Made by a program: the position numbers and the translations under genes | In this document: one piece after another, positions 22,679 to 33,301 of the stretch | Numbering within the stretch: position 1 is the stretch's first letter | Layout: each line of letters begins with the position of its first letter | The notes under the pieces: model-generated | Told to the model about the DNA's origin: nothing | Databases searched by the model: none | Seen by the model: the letters and a program-made list of their open reading frames with translations, nothing else | Assembly: GCA_030015575.1 (NCBI GenBank) | Contig: CM057337.1 | Coordinates: forward strand, 295,764,044-295,828,043 | DNA: 64,000 nucleotides | Direction of reading: 5' to 3' | Source: Agapanthus africanus | Lineage: Eukaryota > Streptophyta > Magnoliopsida > Asparagales > Amaryllidaceae

Positions 22679-23119
22679 TCGGTGATCCCGCCTCAATAGC
22701 GTCACATACGATAAAAATATAATACGACATTCTCGAATCATGAGTGCGGATCAATCATCATATTTATATTTCGTATGGTGAATCCATCGTACGGCATCCC
22801 AAAATCGGGGTACGGGTCGCCTATCACATATAGTTCAATATCTATATGGTATCATTATCATAATATCATAAACAGGGTACTGATCTAAGTCTAGTACATA
22901 CCGATACTATGAACATAAATCCGCATGTGTACGAAAACATATCGCCCAACGATCCTCTATAATAACATGTCGCATCTCATAACACGACCCCAAATCACAT
23001 CACCGATCTCATGGCATCAAGCCCAATCACATCGACTCATTTCCAAGTATCATATACTATCCTCATCATACATGTATACGTATACATATATATATATATA
23101 AACATATATATATATATAT
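20524..23119 (-). repeat. Gypsy-like LTR copy C, 3' part
   Basis: Minus-strand LTR whose 3' end is TGTCACGACCC at 20524 on the plus strand. It has the family landmarks: the GGCATCCCC..CTGGAGCTAGCTC block at about 20797-20822, four GGCAATCCGGACTGGCC units (21526-22024), hairpin 22181-22246, and GTCGATATATACA(TA)nTTAGTCGGTGATCCCGCCTCA (22632-22694). It is interrupted at 23119 by copia-2 and continues at 33302. No primer site lies to the left, so 20524 is an outer end of its element. Confidence 0.8.
22181..22246 (-). promoter_or_regulatory. Conserved LTR hairpin, copy C
   Basis: Arms 22181-22193 and 22234-22246 pair with two mismatches. The loop keeps GTGTGTGAGCCGGCAA. This is the most decayed of the four copies. 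Confidence 0.5.
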
Positions 23120-25283
23120 TGTAAGTCCATGCTACCTCTCCCGGTACTTACGGGCTTGCGGAATTTGATGAAAAACGATTTTCTAGAGGCGGTAACATGG
23201 ACTCAAAACGGATCTTTGTTAAACTATCTACCTAACAACCTAACTACGAGTTGTTAACTACTCGGTTAGGGGGTTATACCTTTCTTTCTTGAACTCCTTC
23301 GTCTTCATCTCTTGATGGTGTACGGATTGGCTTCACCCCGTCGTCTCCTTGCGCCGAAGATCGATCCACCCGAAAGCTTCTACCTTTGGCTTCTTCTTTG
23401 AACTTTGAAGAAACTAGTTCACTTGGTTTGCTAAACCTTGTGAACTAGAGTGAGTAGAGGGGAGTGTGATGGGATTTTCTCTATGGTTCTTGCTTCTCAA
23501 CAAATGAGACATGTGAACCATAGACAAGAGAGAGAGCAAGAGGAAGAGGGTGAGAGCAAGAGAATGAGAGAGCTAAAAACCAAGAGAGAGAAAGATAATG
23601 AAAGAATGAGCCTCTCTTTTCTCTTTCACCCTCTCATAATCCAAAAGCATCATGAGCCATAATGTGAATCAAGTATTATTATGTGATGGTTCATAGCATG
23701 TCAAAGGCAATATCATTTCCATGCACTCATTTTGCATACCACAACAAGCAAGCAAAAGTCTTTGCACGAAAATGACAACCATTGTGATGATGATGGTCAA
23801 CTAGTCCAACCTAGTCAACCGGTCAACAAAGTCAACATGTCCACAAAGTCAACCCCTCAACAACCATGTCACTATAATACTTAATTAATATTATTGCTAA
23901 TTATATATATATCATATTCTCATTAGGGTTGAGCAAAAAGTCAATAGTCAACAGTCAACGGTCAACAACCCTAATGAGAATCCTTTGCCTCTGTCTCTCC
24001 GTCAACTGTGCATACACACCCGCATCCGTGTTCCGAGGAACACGAATACATACTGGATAAAACAAATCCCAAAACGTACACTAGGATCTGGCTTAAACCA
24101 AAGCCCGCTAGTGCTAACTGTCCGGAAACTGTACGTGCACAAGTGCATGGATGTGACCGGACCCTGTCGCAAAACCATGCGACCTGTCGCAACACCATGC
24201 GACCTCTACTCTTTTGCCTAAAGGCGAATAGCTTTCTGTGTGGGACTCTAAAGACTCGACACTATGCTGGCAGTGGGTTTAACCACAGACCGCAAGCGGC
24301 ACTAGCTGTGCGTAACGGTCCCCAGGTAGATGCCGACAAGAAGACTGACGAGGTGAAACCCATCTGAACTCCTACTGAGCCTGAATGTGACAATCTCCGT
24401 ACAGTCCGGTCTGTTCGTCTGATACATCGCATGGCGGGCCTAGGGGGCGGTAAACGTCAGTCCCCTAATAGCGGTATAAGTCGTGTCGGAGTGAAGCGTA
24501 ATACACCCTGAGATAGCACCGGAAGCCTACCAGTATATCTCGCTTGCCCTGGCCAGGGACTACTCGTGTAATGGCTCTCCTAGACACAGCGCGATGTCAA
24601 CCCCCAATACCGGGAGAGACGAATCCTGTCTAACCGTCACTGCCTCCAAGTGCTTCGGAACTACATCGAACTACTACCTGTTTGCACGACTCTTTTGAGC
24701 CGTGGTAGGGTAGTAACCAAAGTATAGTAGGAACACACTCGAGGCAAAGTGACAGTGTCAAGTCAGCGGACTAAGCTGTACTCATGTCACCTGGGAATTG
24801 ATAACTGACGATAGGTATAATATGAACTGGTCAGTTTCCGACGAGTCCTGTCCAGTGTTCTCGTAACCTAACGAGCACCCGCATACTATCTCCAGTACGA
24901 CGTACTGATGGCTGTGGGACAGACCATCTCCCACTCTGGGAAGAGAAGCGCATGCGCCAGTCTACTCCGGAGTATCGATGCCATGTCTCGATAATCCTGC
25001 GACTAGGGACCTGCATAAGGATGTGCTTATAGATTACCCAGCCCCCACTAGTGTGACTGCCATCACAACGCTGGTAATCAAGCAAAGATCCTAAGGGCTC
25101 CACTAATGTGTATAGGTGATATACTAAAATAAACACATGTACACATTGAAGCAGAAACAAACCAAGTAGCATACTACTATTTTGAGCAAGATTGTCAATA
25201 CTAGGTGAATATCCCAAGCTTCCATTAAGTAATATACATACTAGTATGATACAGTAATGGCCTCTAGGGCATATACACTAACA
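23120..25283 (-). repeat. 3' LTR of copia-2 (2164 bp)
   Basis: Minus-strand ends TGTTAGTGTATATGCC and ...GGTAGCATGGACTTACA. Nearly identical to 31140-33301. Paired open frames (e.g. 24008-24367 and 32028-32387, 119 codons) repeat only because the LTR does, and are not called as genes. Confidence 0.95.
23785..23970 (-). promoter_or_regulatory. TATA-like sequence flanked by TTGAC (W-box core) clusters in copia-2 LTR
   Basis: On the minus strand about nine TTGAC cores lie at 23785-23850 and 23935-23965, on both sides of a TATATATATAA at 23902-23912. The same layout is in the 5' LTR (31805-31990, TATA at 31922-31932), where it could drive transcription. TTGAC is the core of WRKY-factor binding sites; stress or defence response is inference. 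Confidence 0.45.
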
Positions 25284-25294
25284 ATCTCCCACTT
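25284..25294 (-). other. Polypurine tract of copia-2
   Basis: AAGTGGGAGAT on the minus strand, directly against the 3' LTR start and three bases after the pol stop TAG (25298-25300). Copia-1 has the same tract at 56126-56136. Confidence 0.9.
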
Positions 25295-25297
25295 GCA

Positions 25298-27427
25298 CTA
25301 AGGCCATGTACTGGCGTATCGAAGACCTATCATCTCGATCAGCCGCTCGAACTGAGTCTGGGGTAGGGCCTTCGTGAGTGGATCTGCAGTGTTATCTTCT
25401 GAATTTACTCTCTTTACCTCGATCTCCCGGCGATCAATGATCTCCCTGATCAGGTGGAACCGCCTCAAAATGTGCCTGGACTTCTGATAGGACCTGGGTT
25501 CCTTCGCTAAAGCTATAGCGCCGTTGTTGTCACAATACAGCGGTATTGGATCAACACTGGTAGGAACCACCTGAAGTTCCGTGAGGAACTTCTTCATCCA
25601 GACAGCTTCCTTTGCGGCATCGCAAGCAGCTATGTACTCCGCTTCCATAGTTGAGTCAGCAACGGTTTCCTGCTTGGAACTCTTCCAGCAAACCGCCCCT
25701 CCATTGAGGGTAAAGACATAACCCGACATGGACTTGGAGTCATCCTTGTCACTCTGGAAGCTTGAGTCAGCAAAGGCCTCAATCTGGAGGTCTTTTCCAC
25801 CATACACCAAGAACATCTCCTTAGTCCTTCTCAGGTACTTGAGAATGTTCTTTATTGCTATCCAGTGTTTCTCCCCTGGGTTCGACTGATACCGGCTTAC
25901 AACGCTCAATGCGTATGCTACATCTAGTCTGGTACACAACATCGCATACATAATAGAGCCTACCGCAGATGCGTAGGGTAATGATGACATGCGAGCCCTT
26001 TCCAAATCAGTCTTGGGAGACATCTCTTTGGAGAGGGTGATTCCGTGACAAGCCGGTAGATTACCGTGCTTGGAATCTTCCATACTGAATCGTTTCAGTA
26101 TGGTGTCGATGTACCTTGACTGTGAAAGTCCCAACATCCTCTTAGATCTATCACGATAGATCTGGATCCCCAGAATGTAGTTGGCATCGCCCAGGTCCTT
26201 CATGGAGAACCTCTGCGACAAGAATCCTTTGACTGACTGTAGCATAGGAATATCATTTCCTATTAGGAGAATGTCATCGACGTACAAGACGAGGAATACC
26301 ACATTTCTCCCTACAATCTTACTGTAAATGCATGGTTTATCTGGGATTTTGACAAAGTCGAATTCTTTGACAGTATCATCAAAGCAGATGTTCCAACTCC
26401 GCGATGCCTGCTTAAGTCCATAGATGGACTTGAGCAACTTGCACACTTTACCGCTGCTCCCACTCTGAATGAATCCCTCTGGCTGATCCATATAGACGCA
26501 CTCTTCCAAATTTCCATTTAGGAAAGCCGTCTTTACGTCCATCTGCCAGATCTCATAATCGTGGAAGGCAGCAATGGCAAGAAGGATCCGAATGGATTTA
26601 AGCATGGCTACCGGAGAAAAGGTCTCGTCATAGTCCAAACCAGGTCTTTGACGAAAACCATTTGCAACGAGCCTAGCTTTATAGGTTTCAACCTGCCCAT
26701 CTACACCAATCTTCTTTCTGAAGATCCATTTGCAGCCTACGGGTTTTACCCCTTCTGGAGCAAAGTCCAAAGTCCAAACTTTGTTGGTGTACATGGACTC
26801 CATCTCGGTCCGCATTGCATCCAGCCATTTTACCGAGTCACCGCTCTGAATGGCTTGCTGGAAGCTAGTAGGCTCATCATAATTAACTGTACAATCCTCT
26901 CTATCCCCGTCTATGAGAAAACCGAAGTATCTCTCGGGCGGATGAGACTGCCTACTACTTCTGCGGAGCGGCGTAGGAATGTCCGGTTCTCCTGAAACGT
27001 CTGGTTCATCCAAGCTTTCAGTAACAGTTTGTGGTTCTGAAATTTCTTCCAGTTCTATTGCACCCCCACTTATCTGATTTTCTAAAAATTCAGTTTCCAA
27101 GAAGTGGGCGTGCGGAGAAACAAAAACTTTTTGTTCTTCTGCGGAACAGAAAAGATACCCCCTGGAGTTCTTTGGGTATCCCACAAACTTACACAGTACT
27201 GAGCGTGCCTCGAGCTTGTCCGCATGCCGCTTTTTTACAAAAGCTGGACATCCCCATACCTTAAGATACTTAAGACAGGGTTTCTTCCCACTCCACATCT
27301 GATATGGGGTGGTAGGCACATTCTTGGTTGGAGCCTTGTTCAAGAGATATTCAGCTGCTTCTAGTGCATAACCCCAGAAAGATCGCGGTAACTCAGCCTT
27401 ACTCATCATGGAACGAACCATATCCAA
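25298..27427 (-). CDS. copia-2 pol, C-terminal part: integrase tail, reverse transcriptase, RNase H
   Basis: 709 codons open from the first ATG after an in-frame stop. Residues 1-170 are the integrase C-terminal region (KAPTKNVPTTPYQMWSGKKP, then GYPKNSRGY). Residues about 215-460 are the copia reverse transcriptase (RVT_2), with KARLVANGFRQ, the QMDVKTAFLNG block and YVDD at 382-385. Residues about 550-690 are RNase H, with D554, E597 in EAEYIA and D633 in CDNNGA. The TAG stop abuts the polypurine tract, as in related elements. This is not a separate gene: it is in frame with 27464-29011 across a single TAA at 27464-27466, so in the parent both formed one polyprotein. The RT and RNase H motifs look complete; activity is not implied. 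Confidence 0.9.
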   Translation of the reverse strand: MDMVRSMMSKAELPRSFWGYALEAAEYLLNKAPTKNVPTTPYQMWSGKKPCLKYLKVWGCPAFVKKRHADKLEARSVLCKFVGYPKNSRGYLFCSAEEQKVFVSPHAHFLETEFLENQISGGAIELEEISEPQTVTESLDEPDVSGEPDIPTPLRRSSRQSHPPERYFGFLIDGDREDCTVNYDEPTSFQQAIQSGDSVKWLDAMRTEMESMYTNKVWTLDFAPEGVKPVGCKWIFRKKIGVDGQVETYKARLVANGFRQRPGLDYDETFSPVAMLKSIRILLAIAAFHDYEIWQMDVKTAFLNGNLEECVYMDQPEGFIQSGSSGKVCKLLKSIYGLKQASRSWNICFDDTVKEFDFVKIPDKPCIYSKIVGRNVVFLVLYVDDILLIGNDIPMLQSVKGFLSQRFSMKDLGDANYILGIQIYRDRSKRMLGLSQSRYIDTILKRFSMEDSKHGNLPACHGITLSKEMSPKTDLERARMSSLPYASAVGSIMYAMLCTRLDVAYALSVVSRYQSNPGEKHWIAIKNILKYLRRTKEMFLVYGGKDLQIEAFADSSFQSDKDDSKSMSGYVFTLNGGAVCWKSSKQETVADSTMEAEYIAACDAAKEAVWMKKFLTELQVVPTSVDPIPLYCDNNGAIALAKEPRSYQKSRHILRRFHLIREIIDRREIEVKRVNSEDNTADPLTKALPQTQFERLIEMIGLRYASTWP

Positions 27428-27463
27428 TAGGGTCCGATTCCGCCTTTCCGATACACCGTTGTG

Positions 27464-29011
27464 TTATGGTGTGTATGGAGGAGTAAGTTGAGAGAGAATT
27501 CCATTTTCTTTTACGTAGTCCAGAAACTCGGCACTCAAGTATTCTCCACCTCGATCCGATCTTAGAATCTTAATACTTTTGCCGGTTTGTTTTTCAACTT
27601 CATTCTTGTATTCTTGAAATTTCCCAAAGGCCTCGGATTTGTGCTTCATTAAGAAGACATGTCCATACCTAGAAAAATCATCTGTGAAAGTAATGAAGTA
27701 TGAATAACCACTTCGCGCATGTGTAGACATTGGACCACACACATCACTGTGTTTGAGTCCCAAGAGCTTGCTCGCTCTTTTTCCGCGTCCAGTGAACGGA
27801 GTCTTTGTCATCTTTCCCATGAGACAAGATTCACAAGTGGCATAAGACTGATACTCGAACGGATTCAAGTACCCTTCTTTATGTAACTTAGTTAATCGTG
27901 TCTCATTAATGTGACCCAGTCTACAATGCCATAAGAAAGCTTGATTTGTTTCCGGAGACTTTCTTTTAAGTGTGTTCTGGACACTGAAAATCTGAGCTTG
28001 ATTTAACACGTATATTCCGTTTTGTAATGTACCTGACCCAATCAGAACTTGATTTAGGTGGATGTGTACTACATTGCTTACAAAAGTAAATTCATATCCT
28101 TCCTTAGAAAGTAAGGATACAGATATGATATTACAAGTCGCACCTGGTACATATAAACAGTTACGCAAAATCAATATCTGCCCAGTTGTCAGTCCAAGAT
28201 GATATTCCCCTACGGATTCAGCATCCATGCTTATTCCGTTAGCAACCCTGAGGGTCATATCACCTTTCCTGATAACCCTACGGTTTCTCAGAGCCTGTAA
28301 CGAATTACAGATATGAGATCCTGATCCGGTATCCAATACCCAGGAAGTAGGGTTAACTGACATACAGTTCTCAATTACAAACACACTCGAAGCCGAAGCC
28401 ACAACATGCTTCGAATTCTGGCTACTGGCTTTGCAAGCCCTGCAATCCTTCTGCCAATGTTCATTCCAGTTACAATAGGAACGTCCCTCTTTTACTACAT
28501 CCAGTCCTAAAACTTTTGCCCTTGCTTTCCCTTTTTCTTCCCTGGTTTCCTTCAGGGTATAAGCAGAGGGCAAGGACTGTAGAATTAAGTCAGTACTTGA
28601 CCTATTCTCCAACGTGGTCTCCAGGTCCGTGAGCTTAAAATAGCTGGCCTCTGTAAGGACGTTGTCCCCTACGGATGACCCGACAGCCAACCTCGCTTGA
28701 AGCAATTCGTTCGAGGTCTCATATCTTGCGATACGAGATTGCTCTCCATATAAATCTTTGTTATGGAGGAAGATAGAAACTGAGTCCATCTTCTTGTGCT
28801 GCCTCTGGTTTGCACCATTAACTGAGGCTAACACGAGGCACTTGGCTTTCGCACAATCCTTTTCCGATGTCCTACGGATGTAAATATCCGTGACAGGGGA
28901 AACTGGAACTGAGACGGTAGGGGTATGATCAGTTAAGAGGTGCCCCAGCTTGTTATGGGCAATGGACATCTGGACAGACCTTTGCCAGTCATAACAGTCA
29001 GGTTCAGTCAT
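27464..29011 (-). CDS. copia-2 gag-protease-integrase, N-terminal part, ended by premature TAA
   Basis: The open frame extends to 29080 through a non-ATG codon; the first ATG is at 29009-29011 (MTEPDCYDWQRSV), which fits the usual gag opening. Gag shows YGEQSRIARYE and TDLILQSLPSAY, then jumps to a Lys/Glu-rich stretch, so a stretch of gag appears deleted. The zinc knuckle is degraded (CNWNEHWQKDC lacks the CCHC spacing and the glycine). The protease motif DTGSGSH is at 250-252 counting from 29080. The integrase zinc domain is H385, H390, C416, C419, and the core has D446 and D509. The frame stops at 27464-27466 just before the third catalytic acid, which lies in the following frame. Gag loss and the stop make autonomous transposition unlikely. 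Confidence 0.9.
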   Translation of the reverse strand: MTEPDCYDWQRSVQMSIAHNKLGHLLTDHTPTVSVPVSPVTDIYIRRTSEKDCAKAKCLVLASVNGANQRQHKKMDSVSIFLHNKDLYGEQSRIARYETSNELLQARLAVGSSVGDNVLTEASYFKLTDLETTLENRSSTDLILQSLPSAYTLKETREEKGKARAKVLGLDVVKEGRSYCNWNEHWQKDCRACKASSQNSKHVVASASSVFVIENCMSVNPTSWVLDTGSGSHICNSLQALRNRRVIRKGDMTLRVANGISMDAESVGEYHLGLTTGQILILRNCLYVPGATCNIISVSLLSKEGYEFTFVSNVVHIHLNQVLIGSGTLQNGIYVLNQAQIFSVQNTLKRKSPETNQAFLWHCRLGHINETRLTKLHKEGYLNPFEYQSYATCESCLMGKMTKTPFTGRGKRASKLLGLKHSDVCGPMSTHARSGYSYFITFTDDFSRYGHVFLMKHKSEAFGKFQEYKNEVEKQTGKSIKILRSDRGGEYLSAEFLDYVKENGILSQLTPPYTP

Positions 29012-29039
29012 TTTATTATCTAGATGTAACCTAGGTGTG

Positions 29040-29076
29040 GTCACTGGGTCGCTGCAATTAAGAGAGAGAGAAGAAA
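29040..29076 (-). promoter_or_regulatory. Splice-acceptor-like tract before gag (copia-2)
   Basis: Minus-strand TTCTCTCTCTCTTAATTGCAG ends at 29052, followed by CGACCCAGTGACC. Copia-1 has a matching tract ending TTCGGCAG then CGACC at about 42466. A pyrimidine run plus CAG just before gag in two diverged copies suggests that the leader may be spliced. Confidence 0.4.
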
Positions 29077-29542
29077 ACACTCAGCATGATGCTCTTGCAA
29101 GTTTAGATTGGTTTTTAATTTATCGAAACAGGATGGCTCCCACTGTCTCTCGAATCCCTCCTCAAACCATAAAAGAAGAATTAGTCGGGATCAATCTCAC
29201 CGTACAATACTTGCTTAACCGTTCAGCCAGGCTAGTGTCGGTACTTCGAGGGAGGTTTTCCAACGCTTTTGTAAAGTTCCTTAATTAAATAACCTCTTTT
29301 CCCTGTGGGCGTAGCCCCGCTAACACCTTTCTAGACACCTACTTGGTTTATAGCATTGATCGTTAAGTGAGAAATTTCCCGAGGAGTAGCATATACTCAC
29401 AGTAGGATCGGGATCCAAATATCATTGCGTGACAAAACTGAAGGAATCCTACCAGAATCATCACACTCCAAATGGTATGCAGCGCTAGCAAGTTTCAGTT
29501 CTTTTGAAACTCCCGATGTGGATTTTTGCCCCATGCTCTTAT

Positions 29543-29740
29543 GACCTTGACGAAGGTCAACAAATCATAAGTCACATGTCAAGTTCTACCCGTCATTATC
29601 CAGGTTAATTTGAACCCACCCGTATATACCCTTGACGAAGGTCAACAAGGTAATACGACTGTCCCAAACCAACGCATCTATCTATGCTACATATGGACAC
29701 CCAACAGCTACCAATCACTATGCCTTGACGAAGGTCAACA
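29543..29740 (-). repeat. Three inverted TTGAC/GTCAA motifs spaced about 90 bp
   Basis: CTTGACGAAGGTCAACAA begins at about 29545, 29631 and 29723, and each is an inverted TTGAC...GTCAA pair. In copia-1 the same triple occurs in reverse as TTGGCCAAAGTCAAGG or a variant near 41960, 42054 and 42141, again about 90 bp apart. Confidence 0.7.
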
Positions 29741-30886
29741 AACATAGCTTGAATACTATTGAATATTCATACGAAACGACGGAGGGCTACGAATGGTTTT
29801 GGCGAAACCTTGAACGTAGTGAACTTGATATAATCGAAGGAACGAGATAGCTTTTAGAAGGAGTGGCTCAAGCTCCGCATTTAAAAGTTAGTTTTGAAAA
29901 GAACCGATTGGTTTTTCGAAAGTGTTCCAACGATTTTTACTTGGTTTATTTTCTTGCATTAGTTCTTTTAATGCGTGATATTCTTGCATTAGTTCTTTTA
30001 ATGTGTCCCATCATTTAATCCTACCATTGCAGAAAACAACCAAAATATGACGTACGCTTATGCCATTCGCATTCGCCACGGGGCCCCGACATTACCCGTT
30101 AGGTTACTTAACTAACGACTGAGCGGGGGCTGGGCTAGCGCGGCTGTAAAACATAAGCAACGCCTAAATAATATCATATATAGATATATTGTAATGATAG
30201 CCATTTCAGATCACAGATGAACACATTGGATATACTAGGAACCCGCAATTCGTACGAGCCTGTAACGAAAAGCAGATTACACGGTCGCGGTGAATAGTCA
30301 ATACCCCACCCAAGACCCCTACGGGTACGGCAAACTAGCCGCCAAGTACCCGAAGCGAAGCAACCTCCCTCAACCCCGTGAGTAGGCCACTCGGCACTTC
30401 GGCATACTCGGTAGTTTGTGCACCCCCTCCATGGGTCTATCCTAGGAGCAAAAACAGTAAAAAGAAATTATACAATGACGGCTACAACCCCGACCCGGTT
30501 GTGCGGCCATACAAATAATTAATACATCAATTTACAAATTTACATGAATTGAAAGAAAAGAAAACTCTCGTCTCACAACCCCCGGCTATTCACCCGCGAC
30601 AATCCAATGAATTCATATACACATTCCAGCAACATTACAGATCACAGATTTGTATAACCCCCACTAATCGACATATAGCGATTAGCAGACGTTCAATACG
30701 AATATCACATCACAGAAATACCCGTCAGCTTAAGTCTTTAGAAACTCGATCAAAATACGGTTTTTAGAGCCCCTAAAACAAATTTTTCTTTCTGGAAAAT
30801 CTGGGCTGAAAAAACATAAACCAAAATTCCCAAAATACCCCACTAAGTATACTGCAGTGAAGAAAATTCACAGTGGAGTTAAAGTG

Positions 30887-30932
30887 GCCGCGGAACCGCG
30901 GCAATAGCAAGCTATTGCCGCGTTTCCGCGGC
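30887..30932 (-). promoter_or_regulatory. GC-rich leader hairpin of copia-2
   Basis: Arms 30887-30907 and 30912-30932 pair over 21 bp with one mismatch, and the loop is CAAG. It lies 193 nt from the primer-binding site. It is the best preserved of the three copies. Confidence 0.65.
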
Positions 30933-31125
30933 GCTTTGATGAGATCACTTGACCGTTTTTCTTCAGTGCAATATAAAAATCCTGAGTCGATTTTTCAAGT
31001 ATGATTTATTACTTTTACAGAACTTTGAAAATCGACAGCAAGTTTGAAATCCGGGTTCATTTCGGGACTTTTTCTCCGATCGAATTTCTAGCTACTATGC
31101 TAACATGTTAGATAGAGTTTAACTA

Positions 31126-31138
31126 GGCTCTGATACCA
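31126..31138 (-). other. Primer-binding site of copia-2
   Basis: Minus-strand TGGTATCAGAGCC, one base from the 5' LTR; complementary to initiator Met tRNA. Confidence 0.95.
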
Positions 31139-31139
31139 C

Positions 31140-33301
31140 TGTAAGTCCATGCTACCTCTCCCGGTACTTACGGGCTTGCGGAATTTGATAAAAAACGATT
31201 TTCTAGAGTCGGTAACATGGACTCAAAACGGATCTTTGTTAAACTATCTACCTAACAACCTAACTATGAGTTGTTAACTACTCGGTTAGGGGGTTATACC
31301 TTTCTTTCTTGAACTCCTTCGTCTTCATCTCTTGATGGTGTACGGATTGGCTTCACACCGTCTTCTCCTTGCGCCGAAGATCGATCCACCCGAAAGCTTC
31401 TACCTTTGGCTTCTTCTTCGAACTTTGAAGAAACTAGTTCACTTGGTTTGCTAAACCTTGTGAACTAGAGTGAGTAGAGGGGAGTGTGATGGGATTTTCT
31501 CTATGGTTCTTGCTTCTCAACACATGAGACAAGTGAACCATAGACAAGAGAGAGAGCAAGAGGAAGAGGGTGAGAGCAAGAGAATGAGAGAGCTAAAAAC
31601 CAAGAGAGAGAAAGATAATGAAAGAATGAGCCTCTCTTTTCTCTTTCACCCTCTCATAATCCAAAAGCATCATGAGCCATAATGTGAATCAAGTATTATT
31701 ATGTGATGGTTAATATCATGTCAAAGGCAATATCATTTCCATGCACTCATTTTGCATACCACAACAAGCAAGCAAAAGTCTTTGCACGAAAATGACAACC
31801 ATTGTGATGATGATGGTCAACTAGTCCAACCTAGTCAACCGGTCAACAAAGTCAACATGTCCACAAAGTCAACCCCTCAACAACCATGTCACTATAATAC
31901 TTAATTAATATTATTGCTAATTATATATATATCATATTCTCATTAGGGTTGAGCAAAAAGTCAATAGTCAACGGTCAACGGTCAACAACCCTAATGAGAA
32001 TCCTTTGCCTCTGTCTCTCCGTCAACTGTGCATACACACCCGCATCCGTGTTCCGAGGAACACGGATACATACTGGATAAAACCAATCCCAAAACGTACA
32101 CTAGGATCTGGCTTAAACCAAAGCCCGCTAGTGCTAACTGTCCGGAAACTGTACGTGCACAAGTGCATGGATGTGACCGGACCCTGTCGCAAAACCATGC
32201 GACCTGTCGCAACACCATGCGACCTCTACTCTTTTGCCTAAAGGCGAATAGCTTTCTGTGTGGGACTCTAAAGACTCGACACTATGCTGGCAGTGGGTTT
32301 AACCACAGACCGCAAGCGGCACTAGCTGTGCGTAACGGTCCCCAGGTAGATGCCGACAAGAAGACTGACGAGGTGAAACCCATCTGAACTCCTACTGAGC
32401 CTGAATGTGACAATCTCCGTACAGTCCGGTCTGTTCGTCTGATACATCGCATGGCGGGCCTAGGGGGCGGTAAACGTCAGTCCCCTAATAGCGGTACAAG
32501 TCGTGTCAGAGTGAAGCCCAATACACCCTAGGATAGCACCGGAAGCCTACCAGTATATCTCGCTTGCCCTGGCCAGGGACTACTCGTGTAATGGCTCTCC
32601 TAGACACAGAGCGATGTCAACCCCCAATACCGGGAGAGACGAATCCTGTCTAACCGTCACTGCCTCCAAGTGCTTCGGGACTGCACCCAACTACTACCTG
32701 TTTCACGCTCTTTTGAGCCGTGGTAAGGTAGTAACCAAAGTACAGTGGGAACACACTCGAGGTAAAGTGACAGTGTCAAGTCAGCGGACTAAGCTGTACT
32801 CATGTCACCTGGGAACTGATAACTGACGATAGGTATAATACCAACCGGTCAGTTCCCGACGAGTCCTGTCCAGTGTACTCGTAACCTAACGAGCACCCGC
32901 ATACTATCTCCAGTACGACGTACTGATGGCTGTGGGACAGACCATCTCCCACTCTGGGATGAGAAGCGCATGCGCCAGTCTACTCCGGAGTATCGATGCC
33001 TTGTCTCGATAGTCCTGCGACTAGGGAACTGCATAAGGATGTGCTTATAGATTACCCAGCCCCCACTAGTGTGACTGCCATCATAACGCTAGTAATCAAG
33101 CAAAGATCCTAAGGGCTCCACTAATGTGTATAGGTGATATACTAAAATAAACACATGTACACACTGAAGCAGAAACAAACCAAGTAGAATACTACTATTT
33201 TGAGCAAGATTGTTAATACTAGGTGAATATCCCAAGCTTCCAATAAGTAATATACATACTAGTATGATACAGTAATGGCCTCTAGGGCATATACACTAAC
33301 A
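31140..33301 (-). repeat. 5' LTR of copia-2 (2162 bp)
   Basis: Partner of 23120-25283, same ends. It differs by about 45 substitutions and two single-base indels near 32703-32710 by hand count. Confidence 0.95.

Larger units (their letters stand above)
29081..31125 (-). other. Untranslated leader of copia-2 (about 2 kb)
   Basis: Non-coding. It has three CTTGACGAAGGTCAACAA motifs (29543, 29629, 29721), a two-copy 28-bp tandem repeat TTCTTGCATTAGTTCTTTTA at 29951-30003, a GTTAGGTTACTTAACTAAC palindrome near 30098, and a GC-rich hairpin at 30887-30932. It matches copia-3 1-2564 and, in reverse, copia-1 40178-42466. Confidence 0.75.
23120..33301 (-). mobile_element. copia-2: full-length Ty1/copia retrotransposon
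   Basis: Complete structure on the minus strand: 5' LTR 31140-33301, primer site 31126-31138, leader, gag-pol 25298-29011, polypurine tract 25284-25294, 3' LTR 23120-25283. The target duplication TATAT is at 23115-23119 and 33302-33306; the target is the TA-rich microsatellite of gypsy-like LTR C, so a 5-bp match is less telling than usual, but both LTR ends are exact. The two LTRs differ at roughly 45 of about 2160 positions by hand count, near 2%, so it is the younger of the two complete copia elements here. Coding capacity is broken by one stop and by gag damage. Confidence 0.95.

Noticed and set aside
24008..24367. 119-codon open frame in copia-2 LTR (also 32028-32387)
   Set aside because: Present in both LTRs because they are copies; no similarity to known proteins and not open in the copia-1 LTR.
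26561..26995. 144-codon plus-strand open frame opposite copia-2 pol
   Set aside because: Shadow frame of the reverse transcriptase and linker coding strand.
29543..29740. CRISPR-like array from the regularly spaced leader motif
   Set aside because: Only three units, spacers of about 70 bp that are conserved between elements, and a plant retrotransposon context.
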